Of a DNA stretch of 64,000 bases, positions 16,770-25,012 are shown piece by piece; position 1 is the first letter of the stretch; each line of letters opens with the position of its first letter. This DNA is from Oerskovia jenensis (GTDB taxonomy: Bacteria; Actinomycetota; Actinomycetes; Actinomycetales; Cellulomonadaceae). The notes under the pieces are model-generated. The model worked only from the letters and a program-made list of their open reading frames with translations. It had not been told where the DNA came from and searched no databases. A program made the translations under genes and the position numbers. Location: NCBI RefSeq assembly GCF_016907235.1, contig NZ_JAFBBO010000001.1, positions 2,604,001-2,668,000 on the forward strand, read 5' to 3'.

Positions 16770-17905
16770 AGCCACGGCACGTGCGCCGCGAGCGGCACGA
16801 TCGCTCGGCGCGCGGGCGAGGTGGCCCACGCCACGAGCCCCGAGGTCAGCACGCGGTAGTCACGCGTCACGCGCGACCAGTCGCGCTCGTACGCGTCCGG
16901 GTCGTCCAGGTGCCCGACGGCGGCGCTCGCCTGCGCGAGCCCCACGCGCAGTCCTTCACCCGTGAGGGCGTCCACGTACCCCGACGCGTCCCCGACGAGG
17001 CGCACCCGGCCGGTGCTGCGCCGTCGGGACCGTTGACGCAGGGGGCCCGCGCCGCGGACCGGGCCCGACGGCTCGGCGTCCCGCAGGTGCTCGCGCAGCT
17101 CGGCGAAGCCCGCGAGGGCGTCGTCGAAGTGCGTCCCGGTGGGGCCGAGCATCGCGATCCCGACGACGTCTCGTGCCACGGGCGTCACGTACGCCTCGAC
17201 GTGGTCGCCCCAGTGGACCTCGACGAGGTCCGTCCACGCGGGCACGCGGAAGTGGCGGCGCAGGCCGAAGCGGCGCCGGGGATCGGGTCCGGGGCGCACG
17301 GGCGGCGCGGTGCCGCCGAGCTCGGTGGGGATGCGTGCGGCGTGCGGCGCGGCCTCGTCGCCCGAGCCGGTCGCCCCGCCGGGGCCCTCGCCGCCGTGGC
17401 GGCTGCGCGCCAGGAGCGACTCGTGCGCGGGGGCGTCGGCGCCGACCTCCAGCCCGGCGAGGCGTCGCACGGTCGAGTGCAGCCCGTCGCACCCCAGGAG
17501 CCAGCGGGCGCTGATCCCGGCGGCGGTCACGGCGCCGGCGCTCTCCTCGACGCTCTCGACCCGGCCGCGCACGGTCGTGGCCCCGAGGGCGGCCGCGCGC
17601 TCGGCGAGCGCGGCGTGCAGCGTGGTCCGTCGCACGCCGCGGCCCTGCCCGGCCGTGAAGAGATGGTCGGCGTGCCGGTGCGCGTCGCGGTAGCTGATGC
17701 CCCGCAGGACGTGCCCGTCGGGATCGACGTCCAGGGCCTGGAGCGCGCGCAGCGCGCCGGGCATGAGCCCCTCGCCGCACGCCTTGTCCACAGGGCCTGT
17801 GCGCGGTTCGACCACGATGACGTCGTAGCCCGCGAGCCGCGCTTCGATCGCGGCGGCCAGCCCGACCGGTCCGCCGCCCACGACCAGGACGTCGGTGTCG
17901 GTCAC
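16736..17905 (-). CDS. FAD-dependent monooxygenase/hydroxylase of the phenolic-lipid operon (SrsC-like)
   Basis: A 389-residue flavoprotein of the geranylgeranyl reductase/PHBH group. It starts at GTG 17905 with the dinucleotide fold VLVVGGGPVGLAAAIEARLAG. It has CGEGLMPGAL typical of the group, RRTTLHAALAERA, LGCDGLHSTVRRLAG with the DG motif, and the second FAD motif RVRLVGDASGYVDALTGEGL. A charged Gly-rich insert lies about residues 160-190. In Streptomyces griseus the flavoprotein SrsC hydroxylates alkylresorcinol after methylation; gene order here (synthase, methyltransferase, flavoprotein) is the same. The start overlaps the methyltransferase stop (GTGA), so translation is coupled. Confidence 0.82.
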   Translation of the reverse strand: MTDTDVLVVGGGPVGLAAAIEARLAGYDVIVVEPRTGPVDKACGEGLMPGALRALQALDVDPDGHVLRGISYRDAHRHADHLFTAGQGRGVRRTTLHAALAERAAALGATTVRGRVESVEESAGAVTAAGISARWLLGCDGLHSTVRRLAGLEVGADAPAHESLLARSRHGGEGPGGATGSGDEAAPHAARIPTELGGTAPPVRPGPDPRRRFGLRRHFRVPAWTDLVEVHWGDHVEAYVTPVARDVVGIAMLGPTGTHFDDALAGFAELREHLRDAEPSGPVRGAGPLRQRSRRRSTGRVRLVGDASGYVDALTGEGLRVGLAQASAAVGHLDDPDAYERDWSRVTRDYRVLTSGLVAWATSPARRAIVPLAAHVPWLYGTVVERLAR

Positions 17906-18483
17906 GGCCGGCTGACCGGGCCCGGGGCCCGCGTCTGCGTGTGCGGCAGCGCGTCGAGCGCGCGCTCCTCGGCCGGGAGCCGGAACCGCAGCAGCAGCAC
18001 GGCGTTGAGCACCGTGAAGACGAGCGCGGTCGTCCAGCACGAGTGGACGAGCGGCAGCGCGAAGCCCTCGACGACCACCGCGACGTAGTTGGGGTGCCGG
18101 AACCAGCGCTGCCCGGGGTGCTGCGCGATCCAGCGGTACGGCCCGCGGTCGACCCACGGCAGCCCGGGGACCACGATCACGCGCGTGTTCCACCGCGGCC
18201 CGAGCGAGGTGATGCACCACCAGCGCAGCGCCTGGCTCGCGACCACGAGCACGAACGCGGGCCACCCGACCCAGGGGATGAACGGCCGGTCCGCGACGTT
18301 GACCTCGACCACGCACGCGACGAGCAGGCCCGTGTGCAGGGCGACCATCGCGGGGAAGTGGCCGCGCCCCGACTCGACGCCACCGCGCGCGAACGACCAC
18401 CTCGCGTTGCGCGCCGAGACGACGAGCTCGGCGAGCCGTTCGAGCGCGGTCGCCCCGACCACGACGTAGAAGAAGACGAGCAT
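17902..18483 (-). CDS. Isoprenylcysteine carboxyl methyltransferase-family membrane O-methyltransferase (SrsB-like)
   Basis: A 193-residue integral membrane methyltransferase. Five hydrophobic segments run from the N-terminus. The conserved C-terminal SAM-binding block has GPYRWIAQHPGQRWFRHPNY with the RHPNY signature and then ALPLVHSCW and LRFRLPAEERAL. Members of this fold methylate prenylcysteines in eukaryotes, but bacterial ones encoded beside type III polyketide synthases (SrsB) O-methylate alkylresorcinols. It overlaps the upstream synthase by 4 nt (ATGA) and the downstream flavoprotein likewise, so all three are one translationally coupled operon. Confidence 0.83.
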   Translation of the reverse strand: MLVFFYVVVGATALERLAELVVSARNARWSFARGGVESGRGHFPAMVALHTGLLVACVVEVNVADRPFIPWVGWPAFVLVVASQALRWWCITSLGPRWNTRVIVVPGLPWVDRGPYRWIAQHPGQRWFRHPNYVAVVVEGFALPLVHSCWTTALVFTVLNAVLLLRFRLPAEERALDALPHTQTRAPGPVSRP

Positions 18484-19691
18484 CAGCCCTCCGTGACGTC
18501 GGGGAGGCGGAGCAGGACGAGCTCGGCGCTCACGCCCGGGCCGAACGCCATGAGGACGCCGTGCCGGCCGTGGGTCGGGCGCGGCGTCGCGAGGCGCCGC
18601 GCGCCGGGCGACTCGCGTGCCGCGAGCGTCGCGGCGAGCACGTGCAGCACCGAGGACGACGACAGGTTCCCGACGGCGGCGAGCGACTCCCGGCTGAGCG
18701 TCAGGTCCCGCTCGTCGAGGCTCAGGGAGTCGCGCACGACGTCGAGGATGCGCGGCCCGCCCGCGTGCACGACCCACGTCCCGACGTCCTCGGTCGTGAG
18801 GTCGTGCTCGGCCAGCAGCGACTTCACGTCGCCCGCGAGGTGCGCCGCGATGACGTCGGGCAGGCCCGCCGACAGCACGATCCCGAACCCGCTGTCGCGG
18901 ATCGTCCAGCCGAGGTGGTCGGCCGTCTCGGGGTACAGGCGGCTGCGCGTGTCGAGGACCTCGACGCCCTGCGGCACGGGTCGCGCCGGGACGCCTGCGG
19001 TGCCCACGGTCCGGGTGCCGAGCGCACCGGGGGCGCGCGCTCCGCCGTCGGGCGAGGAGTCCTCGGGCGCGAGGCACGCCGGATGCGCGTCGCCGACCAT
19101 GACGACCGCGGCCGCGCCGTCGCCGAACAGGCCGGTCGAGACCAGGTTCGCCATCGAGTCGTCGCCGTGCTGGAGCGTCAACGAGCACAGCTCGACCGAC
19201 ACCAGCAGGGCCACGTCCTGCGGGTGACCCGTCAGGTAGTCGTGGACGCGCGCGATCCCCGCGGCCCCCGCGACGCAGCCGAGACCGAACGACGGCAGCC
19301 GCTTGACGTCGGTGCGCAACCCCAGCCGCGTCACGAGCTGCGCGTCGATCGAGGGCGCCGCGATCCCTGTCACGGACGTGAACAGCAGGAAGTCGACGTC
19401 GCCCGGGGCCAGCCCCGCGTCGTCGAGCGCCCGACGGCACGCCTCCTCCGCGAGACCCGTCCCGACGCGGATGAAGTGGTCGTTCGCGACCCCGAACGAC
19501 CTGAGCCCCGCGTACTCGTCGAGGGGCAGGGCGGTGTGCCGGGTCCGCACGCCGCTCGCCTCGTGCAGCCGGCGCAGGACGGCGCGCTTGGCGGGCGACG
19601 GGGTCAGCAGGGGCCCGATCGTCTCCGTGATCTCGCTCTGAGGGTGTGCGACGCCCGGCAGAGCCGGTCCGACCGCGAGCAACCGCGACAT
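18483..19691 (-). CDS. Type III polyketide synthase (alkylresorcinol/phenolic lipid synthase, SrsA-like)
   Basis: A 402-residue thiolase-fold synthase. Catalytic Cys139 lies in LPSFGLGCVAGAAG; the catalytic His is in WVVHAGGPRIL (about 308) and Asn in VGNLSSSSV (about 341). The C-terminal GFG-type loop is LMAFGPGVSAELVLLRL. It should condense a fatty acyl starter with malonyl-CoA units to an alkylresorcinol or alkylpyrone; the co-operonic methyltransferase and hydroxylase favour resorcinol. A Pro/Gly-rich insert about residues 205-240 (EDSSPDGGARAPG and following) is unusual and its DNA carries CTCCGCCGTCGGGC. Divergent from a UbiA gene with 75 nt between starts. Confidence 0.87.
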   Translation of the reverse strand: MSRLLAVGPALPGVAHPQSEITETIGPLLTPSPAKRAVLRRLHEASGVRTRHTALPLDEYAGLRSFGVANDHFIRVGTGLAEEACRRALDDAGLAPGDVDFLLFTSVTGIAAPSIDAQLVTRLGLRTDVKRLPSFGLGCVAGAAGIARVHDYLTGHPQDVALLVSVELCSLTLQHGDDSMANLVSTGLFGDGAAAVVMVGDAHPACLAPEDSSPDGGARAPGALGTRTVGTAGVPARPVPQGVEVLDTRSRLYPETADHLGWTIRDSGFGIVLSAGLPDVIAAHLAGDVKSLLAEHDLTTEDVGTWVVHAGGPRILDVVRDSLSLDERDLTLSRESLAAVGNLSSSSVLHVLAATLAARESPGARRLATPRPTHGRHGVLMAFGPGVSAELVLLRLPDVTEG

Positions 19692-19766
19692 TCCCGCATC
19701 GTGTCACGGCGACGCGCGGCCCGCGCGTTGCTAGCGTCGGGCGGGTGGAGGTCGGGTGATGACGAG

Positions 19767-20627
19767 GTGACGTCGGGGGCGGCGGCGACGTCGACGACCC
19801 TGCGCGGGCTCGCGCTCGCGAGCCACGCGGGGCCCACGGTCGTGGTCACGGCGCTCGCGGGCCTCTTCGCCGTGGGCGTCGGGTCCGGGCCGGGCACGAC
19901 GGCGCTCGTCACCGCCGCGGTCCTCACCGGTCAGCTCTCGGTCGGCTGGTCCAACGACTGGCTCGACGCCCGCCGCGACGTCGCGGTGCAGCGCACCGAC
20001 AAGCCCGTCGTCGCCGGGCTGGTCTCGACGCGGCAGGTGCACGCGGCCGCGCTCGTCGCAGCGGCCCTGTGCGTGGTCCTGTCGCTCGCGACCGGGCTCG
20101 TGGCCGGGCTGGTGCACCTCGTGGCCGTCGCGAGCGCGTGGACCTACAACGCGTGGCTCAAGTCGACGGCGTGGTCCTGGGCGCCCTACGCGGTGTCGTT
20201 CGGGCTGCTGCCGCTGTTCGTGGTGCTCGCGTCGCCCGGCGACCGCGTCGCCGCCCCCTGGGCCATGACCGCGACCGCCCTGCTCGGCGTCGGGGCGCAC
20301 GTCGCGAACACCCTCCCGGACCTCGAGGACGACCGGGCGACCGGCATCCGGGGGCTGCCGCACCGGCTCGGGCGGACGCGCGCGAGCGTCCTGGCCCCCG
20401 CCGTGCTCGTGGCCGCGGTCGCGGTCGTGGTGCTCGGTCCGCCGGGGACGCCGAGCGTCGCGGCCTGGACGGGCGGGGTCGTCGCGGTGGCCCTCGCGGT
20501 GTCCGCAGGTGTCGTCGCCGTGCGGCGGACCACGAGCCGGCTGCCCTTCGCGCTCAGCATGGCCGTCGCGGCGGTGTGCGCGGTCCTGCTGGTGCTCGCG
20601 GGACCGGACGTCGCGGTGCCGGGGTGA
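19767..20627 (+). CDS. UbiA-family prenyltransferase
   Basis: A 286-residue polytopic protein, eight or nine helices. The first aspartate motif is NDWLDARRDVAVQRTDKP (NDxxDxxxD) and the second is DLEDDRATGIRGLPHRLG. These bind the Mg-diphosphate of an isoprenoid donor; the acceptor is normally an aromatic ring. GTG 19767 is the only start giving a full first helix without overlapping the neighbour; the ribosome site is weak. Because it is divergent from the phenolic-lipid operon with a shared 75-nt spacer, prenylation of the resorcinol product is an attractive inference, but a separate quinone pathway is possible. Confidence 0.82.
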   Translation: MTSGAAATSTTLRGLALASHAGPTVVVTALAGLFAVGVGSGPGTTALVTAAVLTGQLSVGWSNDWLDARRDVAVQRTDKPVVAGLVSTRQVHAAALVAAALCVVLSLATGLVAGLVHLVAVASAWTYNAWLKSTAWSWAPYAVSFGLLPLFVVLASPGDRVAAPWAMTATALLGVGAHVANTLPDLEDDRATGIRGLPHRLGRTRASVLAPAVLVAAVAVVVLGPPGTPSVAAWTGGVVAVALAVSAGVVAVRRTTSRLPFALSMAVAAVCAVLLVLAGPDVAVPG

Positions 20628-20630
20628 GCG

Positions 20631-20642
20631 GCGCCGTCGGGC
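20631..20642. repeat. Representative copy of dispersed GCGCCGTCGGGC motif
   Basis: This 12-mer, here as GAGCGGCGCCGTCGGGCC just after the UbiA stop, occurs on one or the other strand at 1697, 4169, 5087, 11325, 20631, 21957, 24342, 27739, 29268, 43528 and 51338. Near copies CTCCGCCGTCGGGC are at about 19040, 39019 and 63509. Copies fall in spacers and in coding linkers. Confidence 0.6.
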
Positions 20643-20657
20643 CTGCGGCCACGCCGG

Positions 20658-21629
20658 TCAGGCAGGGGCGCGCGGACGCGACGTGAGCACCCGGTGGCCC
20701 ACCGCGAGGACCGCGACCGCCACGGCCGCGGCGGCGACCGTGAACAGGGCACGTTCGAGGTCGGCCGCGAGCAGGACGTCCTCACCACCCGACGTCTGCA
20801 GGATCACCGCCGGGGTCAGGAAGAGCGTGAAGACCCAGTACGGCTGCTTCAGGTAGGCCCACCCCGCGGCCCCCGTCAGGACGAGCGCCACGGCCGACAG
20901 CACGGTCGGTGAACCGCTCAGGAAGTGCGCCACGACCCCCGCGAGCACGGCGCCCGCGAGCGTGCCGCCGACCCGGGCCAGGGTCCGCGAGAGCGTCGCC
21001 GCGAAGTACGGCTGGACGACCACGAACAGCGTGAGCAGCAGCCACCAGGCGTTGGGGGAGTCGACCCAGCCCATCGCGACGTAGGTCGCGACGCCCGCGA
21101 GGACCGCGAGCGCCAGGCCGAAGTAGGTCGCGACCCGTTCGGGCACGGGCTTGGGCCCGGGCAGACGCATGCCCCTGGTCAGGAGCCCGCCGATCAGAGC
21201 CGTCCACAGACCGCCGAACGCGACCCAGCCGGCCATGGCCGCGAGGGCACCCACGGACGTCGAGGCCGCGACCGTCCCCGAGGGGAGCGCGACGAGCGGC
21301 CCGCCGATGAGCGCGAACGCCGTCTGCGGCCCGACGAACCCGCCGATCCCGTGCCAGCCCCGGACTGCCGAGAAGCCCACGCACGCCCCGAGGACCGTCA
21401 TGAAGACCGCCCCCGCGAGCGGCAGGTCGCTCAGCGAGACACCCACCGCCATGCAGACGGCCGTGAGCGGTCCCGCGACGAGCGCGGCGCCCCGCCCCAC
21501 GAGCAGACCCACGCCCGCAGGGAGCATCCCCAGGTAGACCAGGGTGCCGTCGTGCTTCCACGGCGAGAGCATGAGCGCGACCATGGGCGCGACGAGCAGC
21601 AGGACCAGGCCGATCTTCCGGGGGCTCAT
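20658..21629 (-). CDS. FUSC-family membrane protein
   Basis: A 323-residue membrane protein with about ten helices in two similar halves. The second half has the FUSC signature region NAWWLLLTLFVVVQPYFAATL followed by RVGGTLAGAVLAGVVAHFL, the most conserved patch of the fusaric-acid-resistance/aromatic acid exporter family. Family members export aromatic acids or are of unknown function. It converges on UbiA with only 30 nt between stops. Start ATG 21629 gives MSPRKIGLVLLL; the frame is open further upstream but runs into the RDD gene. A link to the phenolic products next door is speculative. Confidence 0.78.
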   Translation of the reverse strand: MSPRKIGLVLLLVAPMVALMLSPWKHDGTLVYLGMLPAGVGLLVGRGAALVAGPLTAVCMAVGVSLSDLPLAGAVFMTVLGACVGFSAVRGWHGIGGFVGPQTAFALIGGPLVALPSGTVAASTSVGALAAMAGWVAFGGLWTALIGGLLTRGMRLPGPKPVPERVATYFGLALAVLAGVATYVAMGWVDSPNAWWLLLTLFVVVQPYFAATLSRTLARVGGTLAGAVLAGVVAHFLSGSPTVLSAVALVLTGAAGWAYLKQPYWVFTLFLTPAVILQTSGGEDVLLAADLERALFTVAAAAVAVAVLAVGHRVLTSRPRAPA

Positions 21630-21676
21630 GCGTCTCACGCTAGGTCGGGCCGGAAGAATCGGCTCGGCGGGGCGGC

Positions 21677-22870
21677 TCAGGAGGGGAGGTCGGCGCCACA
21701 GCTCGGGGTCGCGACGCCGTCGACGCGCATCTGGGCGGACCAGGTCCACCCGGGTCCGCCGTCTCCGAGAGCGTCCGCGGGCAGGACGATCACGCCGGGG
21801 CTCGTGGGATCGGCGCCGAACCCGGCGTAGCGCGTGTCGAGCGGCGTCGAGTACTCCTGCCGGGTGCCGTCCGGGGCCGTGAGGACGGCCTCGAGCGAGA
21901 CCGTGGAGCCCGCCGGGAGGTCGCCGTCCCAGACGAGCGTGATCTCCGCCGGGACCGCGCCGTCGGGCGGGTAGGGGTGGGTCACTCCCAGGCGGGTGAT
22001 CGTGCCGGACGTCGTGCTGCTGAAGGACGCCTCGCTGAGCCGGGCCGGGTCGGGGCGGTCCTCGTGCTCCCACGTCGTGCAGGCCACCGACGACCCGAAC
22101 CTCCCACCCGTGGTCGTGGTGGGGCCGTAGGCGTACGCCAGCCCGGCCACGCACAGGACGGTCGCCGCCGCGGTGACGACCGTCGACCCGCGTCGTCCCT
22201 GCCGGACGAACGGGGCGAGCACGGCGTGGGGCTCGGGTGCGACGGACCGCACGACGATCGTCGACAGCAGGCTGTCCGCGAACGTGCGGCGCTGCTCGTC
22301 CCACAGCGGGCGCAGGTACCCGATGAAGCACAGTGCATCGAGGAGGTGCGCGAGCCAGCGCAGGACCGTGGCGAGGAACCCGACCGGGCGGCCGGAGTCC
22401 CGCTGGACGACGACGATCCCCGCCGCCCGCTTGCCGGGCGTCGCGCCGGTGTACGCCTGGAGAAGAACCATCGCAAGGACCGCGCCGATCATCCACGCGC
22501 TCTCGGACCAGGTCACGTCCTCGAACGCGGTGCCCGTGCTGCCGGTGTTGTCCAGGCCGGGGAGCGCGCTCGGCGCGACCCCCGGGCCGACGACCACGAA
22601 CATGAGCCCGGCCAGGATCGAGTTGTCGAGCAGGAACGCCCCGACGCGACGCAACCAGCTCGCGTACGGGCCGACGAGCGGGGCGTCGTCGAGGTCGTCG
22701 AGGTCCGGCGGGAAGGAGGTGGCACGGCCCGGGGGGAGGGCGGGCGCTGGGCGCGCGGCGGGCTCGGCGACGCCGTGGGCGGGGGCGGTGGCCGAGGCCC
22801 CCACCGTCGCGCGGGCAGGCTCGTGGTGGTCACCGTCGTGCGGTGCCGGCGTCGTCGCGGGGTCCCCCAT
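21677..22870 (-). CDS. RDD-domain membrane protein with extracytoplasmic tail
   Basis: A 397-residue protein. An Ala/Pro-rich cytoplasmic leader of about 60 residues precedes the RDD domain (about 65-215): SWLRRVGAFLLDNSILAGL, ATPGKRAAGIVVVQRDSGRP, TVLRWLAHLLDALCFIGYL and DEQRRTFADSLLSTIVV. One more helix near residue 235 leads to a C-terminal soluble region of about 150 residues with two cysteines (VACTTWEHED and TPSCGADLPS), probably outside the membrane and disulfide-linked. RDD proteins are often auxiliary transport or sorting proteins; the precise role here is unknown. Confidence 0.78.
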   Translation of the reverse strand: MGDPATTPAPHDGDHHEPARATVGASATAPAHGVAEPAARPAPALPPGRATSFPPDLDDLDDAPLVGPYASWLRRVGAFLLDNSILAGLMFVVVGPGVAPSALPGLDNTGSTGTAFEDVTWSESAWMIGAVLAMVLLQAYTGATPGKRAAGIVVVQRDSGRPVGFLATVLRWLAHLLDALCFIGYLRPLWDEQRRTFADSLLSTIVVRSVAPEPHAVLAPFVRQGRRGSTVVTAAATVLCVAGLAYAYGPTTTTGGRFGSSVACTTWEHEDRPDPARLSEASFSSTTSGTITRLGVTHPYPPDGAVPAEITLVWDGDLPAGSTVSLEAVLTAPDGTRQEYSTPLDTRYAGFGADPTSPGVIVLPADALGDGGPGWTWSAQMRVDGVATPSCGADLPS

Positions 22871-23059
22871 GGGACGAGCGTCCCAGATGTGGGGCGGGTT
22901 GTCAGCCGACCCCCTCGCGGGGTGCTGGACGGACTCCGCAGGCGTGCGGTCCGGTTCGTCCGCGAGCGCTCGGGACGACCCGAGCTGCGCGCTCGGTGAG
23001 CGGTCCGCACTCGGTGACCGAGCCGCGCCCTCCCCCCGAGGGGCGCAGGGCGGTGGCTC

Positions 23060-23542
23060 TCAGGCGGTCGCGCTCACGGGGGCCGCGCTCGCCGACGGTT
23101 CGGCCGGCAGCTCGTGGAGCGCCGCGACGAGAGGCGCGAGCTCCTCGACCTGGCAGGCCTCGGTCAGCGCCCGCTCGAGGGCCGCGTCGTGCGTGGGCCG
23201 GGCCTGGCGCAGGAGCTGCTCGCCCTGCGGGGTGAGCTCGGTGTAGATGCCGCGGCGGTCGTCCTGGCACAGGATGCGCGTGAGCAGGCCGCGGTCCTCG
23301 AGGCGGTTCACGAGCCGGGTCGTGGCGCTGCTGCTCAGGGCTGCGGCGCGCGCGAGCTGCTGCATGCGCATGTGCCAGCCGTCCTGGCGCGAGAGCGCGT
23401 CGAGCACGGTGTACTCGACGACCGAGAGGCCGTGGTCGGCCTGGAGCGCGCGTTCGAGCGCGGTGTCGAGGATGCCGTGCAGCGCGGCGAGCGTGCGCCA
23501 GCCCTGCGAGCGGATCTCGACGGCGTCGTCCCCGATGCCCAT
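23060..23542 (-). CDS. MarR-family transcriptional regulator
   Basis: A 160-residue winged-helix regulator: LSVVEYTVLDALSRQDGWHM opens the DNA-binding domain, then ALSSSATTRLVNRLEDRGLL (recognition helix) and ILCQDDRRGIYTELTPQG (wing, with the conserved DxR). ATG 23542 is preferred because AGGAGG precedes it, though the frame continues 12 codons upstream. It is divergent from an MFS transporter and aldo-keto reductase, which it probably represses. Cys in the wing (ILCQD) might be redox-responsive, but that is only a possibility. Confidence 0.86.
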   Translation of the reverse strand: MGIGDDAVEIRSQGWRTLAALHGILDTALERALQADHGLSVVEYTVLDALSRQDGWHMRMQQLARAAALSSSATTRLVNRLEDRGLLTRILCQDDRRGIYTELTPQGEQLLRQARPTHDAALERALTEACQVEELAPLVAALHELPAEPSASAAPVSATA

Positions 23543-23569
23543 GCGTGCCTCCTGTGCCTGTCGTGACGT

Positions 23570-23660
23570 CGCTCTCAACTATACCGCTTGTGTGAACTAC
23601 CAGCGCGTGCAACTATTTAGGAGGCGCCTGCAACTACTGCACGCGCCGGTTGTTGCACAC
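23570..23660. promoter_or_regulatory. Divergent MarR-controlled promoter region
   Basis: This AT-richer spacer contains four spaced copies of an AACTA core (AACTATACC, AACTACCAG, AACTATTTA, AACTACTGC), two preceded by TGC, and the complementary GGTTGTTGCAC nearby. Such spaced half-sites between divergent MarR and efflux genes suggest several operator copies. Confidence 0.45.
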
Positions 23661-23702
23661 ACGCTGTTGCGCGAGGTGCCAGACACAGACAAGGAGCAGC
23701 GC

Positions 23703-24986
23703 ATGCCGCTGGGTCTTCTCGCCCTCGCCGTCGGGGGCTTCGGGATCGGGCTCACCGAGTTCGTCATCATGGGTCTCCTGCCGGAGATCGCACGAGAGTT
23801 CGGCGTGACCGAGGCCGTCGCCGGCTACCTCATCTCGGGCTACGCGCTCGCGGTCGCGGTCGGAGCGATCGGCCTCACGGCCGCCGTGATCCGCCTCGAC
23901 CGCAAGACGGTCCTCGGCAGCCTCATGATCCTGTTCATCGCCGGGAACCTGCTCTCGGCCCTCGCCCCCACCTATGAGCTGTTGCTCGGCGGGCGCATCC
24001 TCGCGGCCCTGTGCCACGGCGCGTTCTTCGGGATCGGCGCGGTCGTCGCCGCGGACATGGTCGCCCCGGCCAAGCGGGCGGGCGCCATCGCGACGATGTT
24101 CGCGGGCCTCACGACCGCCAACGTCCTGGGCGTGCCGTTCGGCACGTTCCTCGGACAGCAGTACGGCTGGCGCTCGACGTTCTGGGCCATCACGGCCATC
24201 GGCGTCGTCGCGCTCGTCGGGATCCTGCTGCTCGTGCCGTCCACGCGCCGGGCGGCCGGCGCGCACGGCGTCGCGGCGGCCCCCGGCGACGCGGCCCGCT
24301 CGGCCACCGCCCACGGCGACCCCGCGCTCCCGGCCGGGGCTGCGCCGTCGGGCACGCCGTCCCTGCGGACCGAGCTCGCGGCCTTCCGCAACCCGCAGGT
24401 CTGGTGGTCGATCCTCGTCACCGTGCTCGGGTTCGGTGGCATGTTCGGCGCGTTCACCTACATCGCGTTCACGGTCACCGAGGTCGGCGGGTTCGCGACC
24501 ACGAGCGTGCCGTGGCTGCTCGTGCTGTTCGGCGTCGGGCTGTTCGTGGGCAACTACCTGGGCGGCAAGGCCGCGGACCGGTACCTGACCACGAGCCTGC
24601 TCGTGCTCCTCGGCGCGCTGACCGTGGTCCTCGCGGTCTTCGCGCTCACCGCGACGAGCCAGGTCATGACCCTGGTCTCGCTGTTCCTCATGGGGGCCTT
24701 CGGGTTCGCGACCGTGCCCGGCCTCCAGATGCGCATCATGGGCCACGCGCAGGCCGCCCCGACCATGGCGTCGGGCGCCAACATCGCGGCGTTCAACGTG
24801 GGCAACGCGCTCGGCGCGTGGATCGGCGGCCTGGCCGTCGCGGCCGGGCTCGGCTTCACCTCGCCCCTGTGGGCGGGCGCGGCGCTGACGCTGCTCGCGG
24901 TCGTGGCCCTGGGAGTCGCGACGCTCCAGGAGCGTCGGACCCCCGTGGCGCCGGCTGCGGCGCCCGTGCCCGTCGCGGCCCACTGA
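23703..24986 (+). CDS. MFS transporter (AraJ/DHA1-type efflux)
   Basis: A 427-residue twelve-helix transporter. GFGIGLTEFVIMGLLPEIA in helix 1 and ISGYALAVAVGA are characteristic of the AraJ/chloramphenicol-efflux branch; a family motif LGGRILAALCHGAFFGIG marks helix 4. The central cytoplasmic loop (about 180-225) is expanded with Ala/Gly/Pro and His (GVAAAPGDAARSATAHGDPA), and its DNA includes the GCGCCGTCGGGC motif at 24342. AAGGAG precedes ATG 23703. It forms an apparent operon with the aldo-keto reductase 27 nt downstream and is divergent from MarR, fitting export and detoxification of a toxic compound. Confidence 0.85.
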   Translation: MPLGLLALAVGGFGIGLTEFVIMGLLPEIAREFGVTEAVAGYLISGYALAVAVGAIGLTAAVIRLDRKTVLGSLMILFIAGNLLSALAPTYELLLGGRILAALCHGAFFGIGAVVAADMVAPAKRAGAIATMFAGLTTANVLGVPFGTFLGQQYGWRSTFWAITAIGVVALVGILLLVPSTRRAAGAHGVAAAPGDAARSATAHGDPALPAGAAPSGTPSLRTELAAFRNPQVWWSILVTVLGFGGMFGAFTYIAFTVTEVGGFATTSVPWLLVLFGVGLFVGNYLGGKAADRYLTTSLLVLLGALTVVLAVFALTATSQVMTLVSLFLMGAFGFATVPGLQMRIMGHAQAAPTMASGANIAAFNVGNALGAWIGGLAVAAGLGFTSPLWAGAALTLLAVVALGVATLQERRTPVAPAAAPVPVAAH

Positions 24987-25012
24987 CCCACCCACCACCC
25001 GAAGGAGAAATC

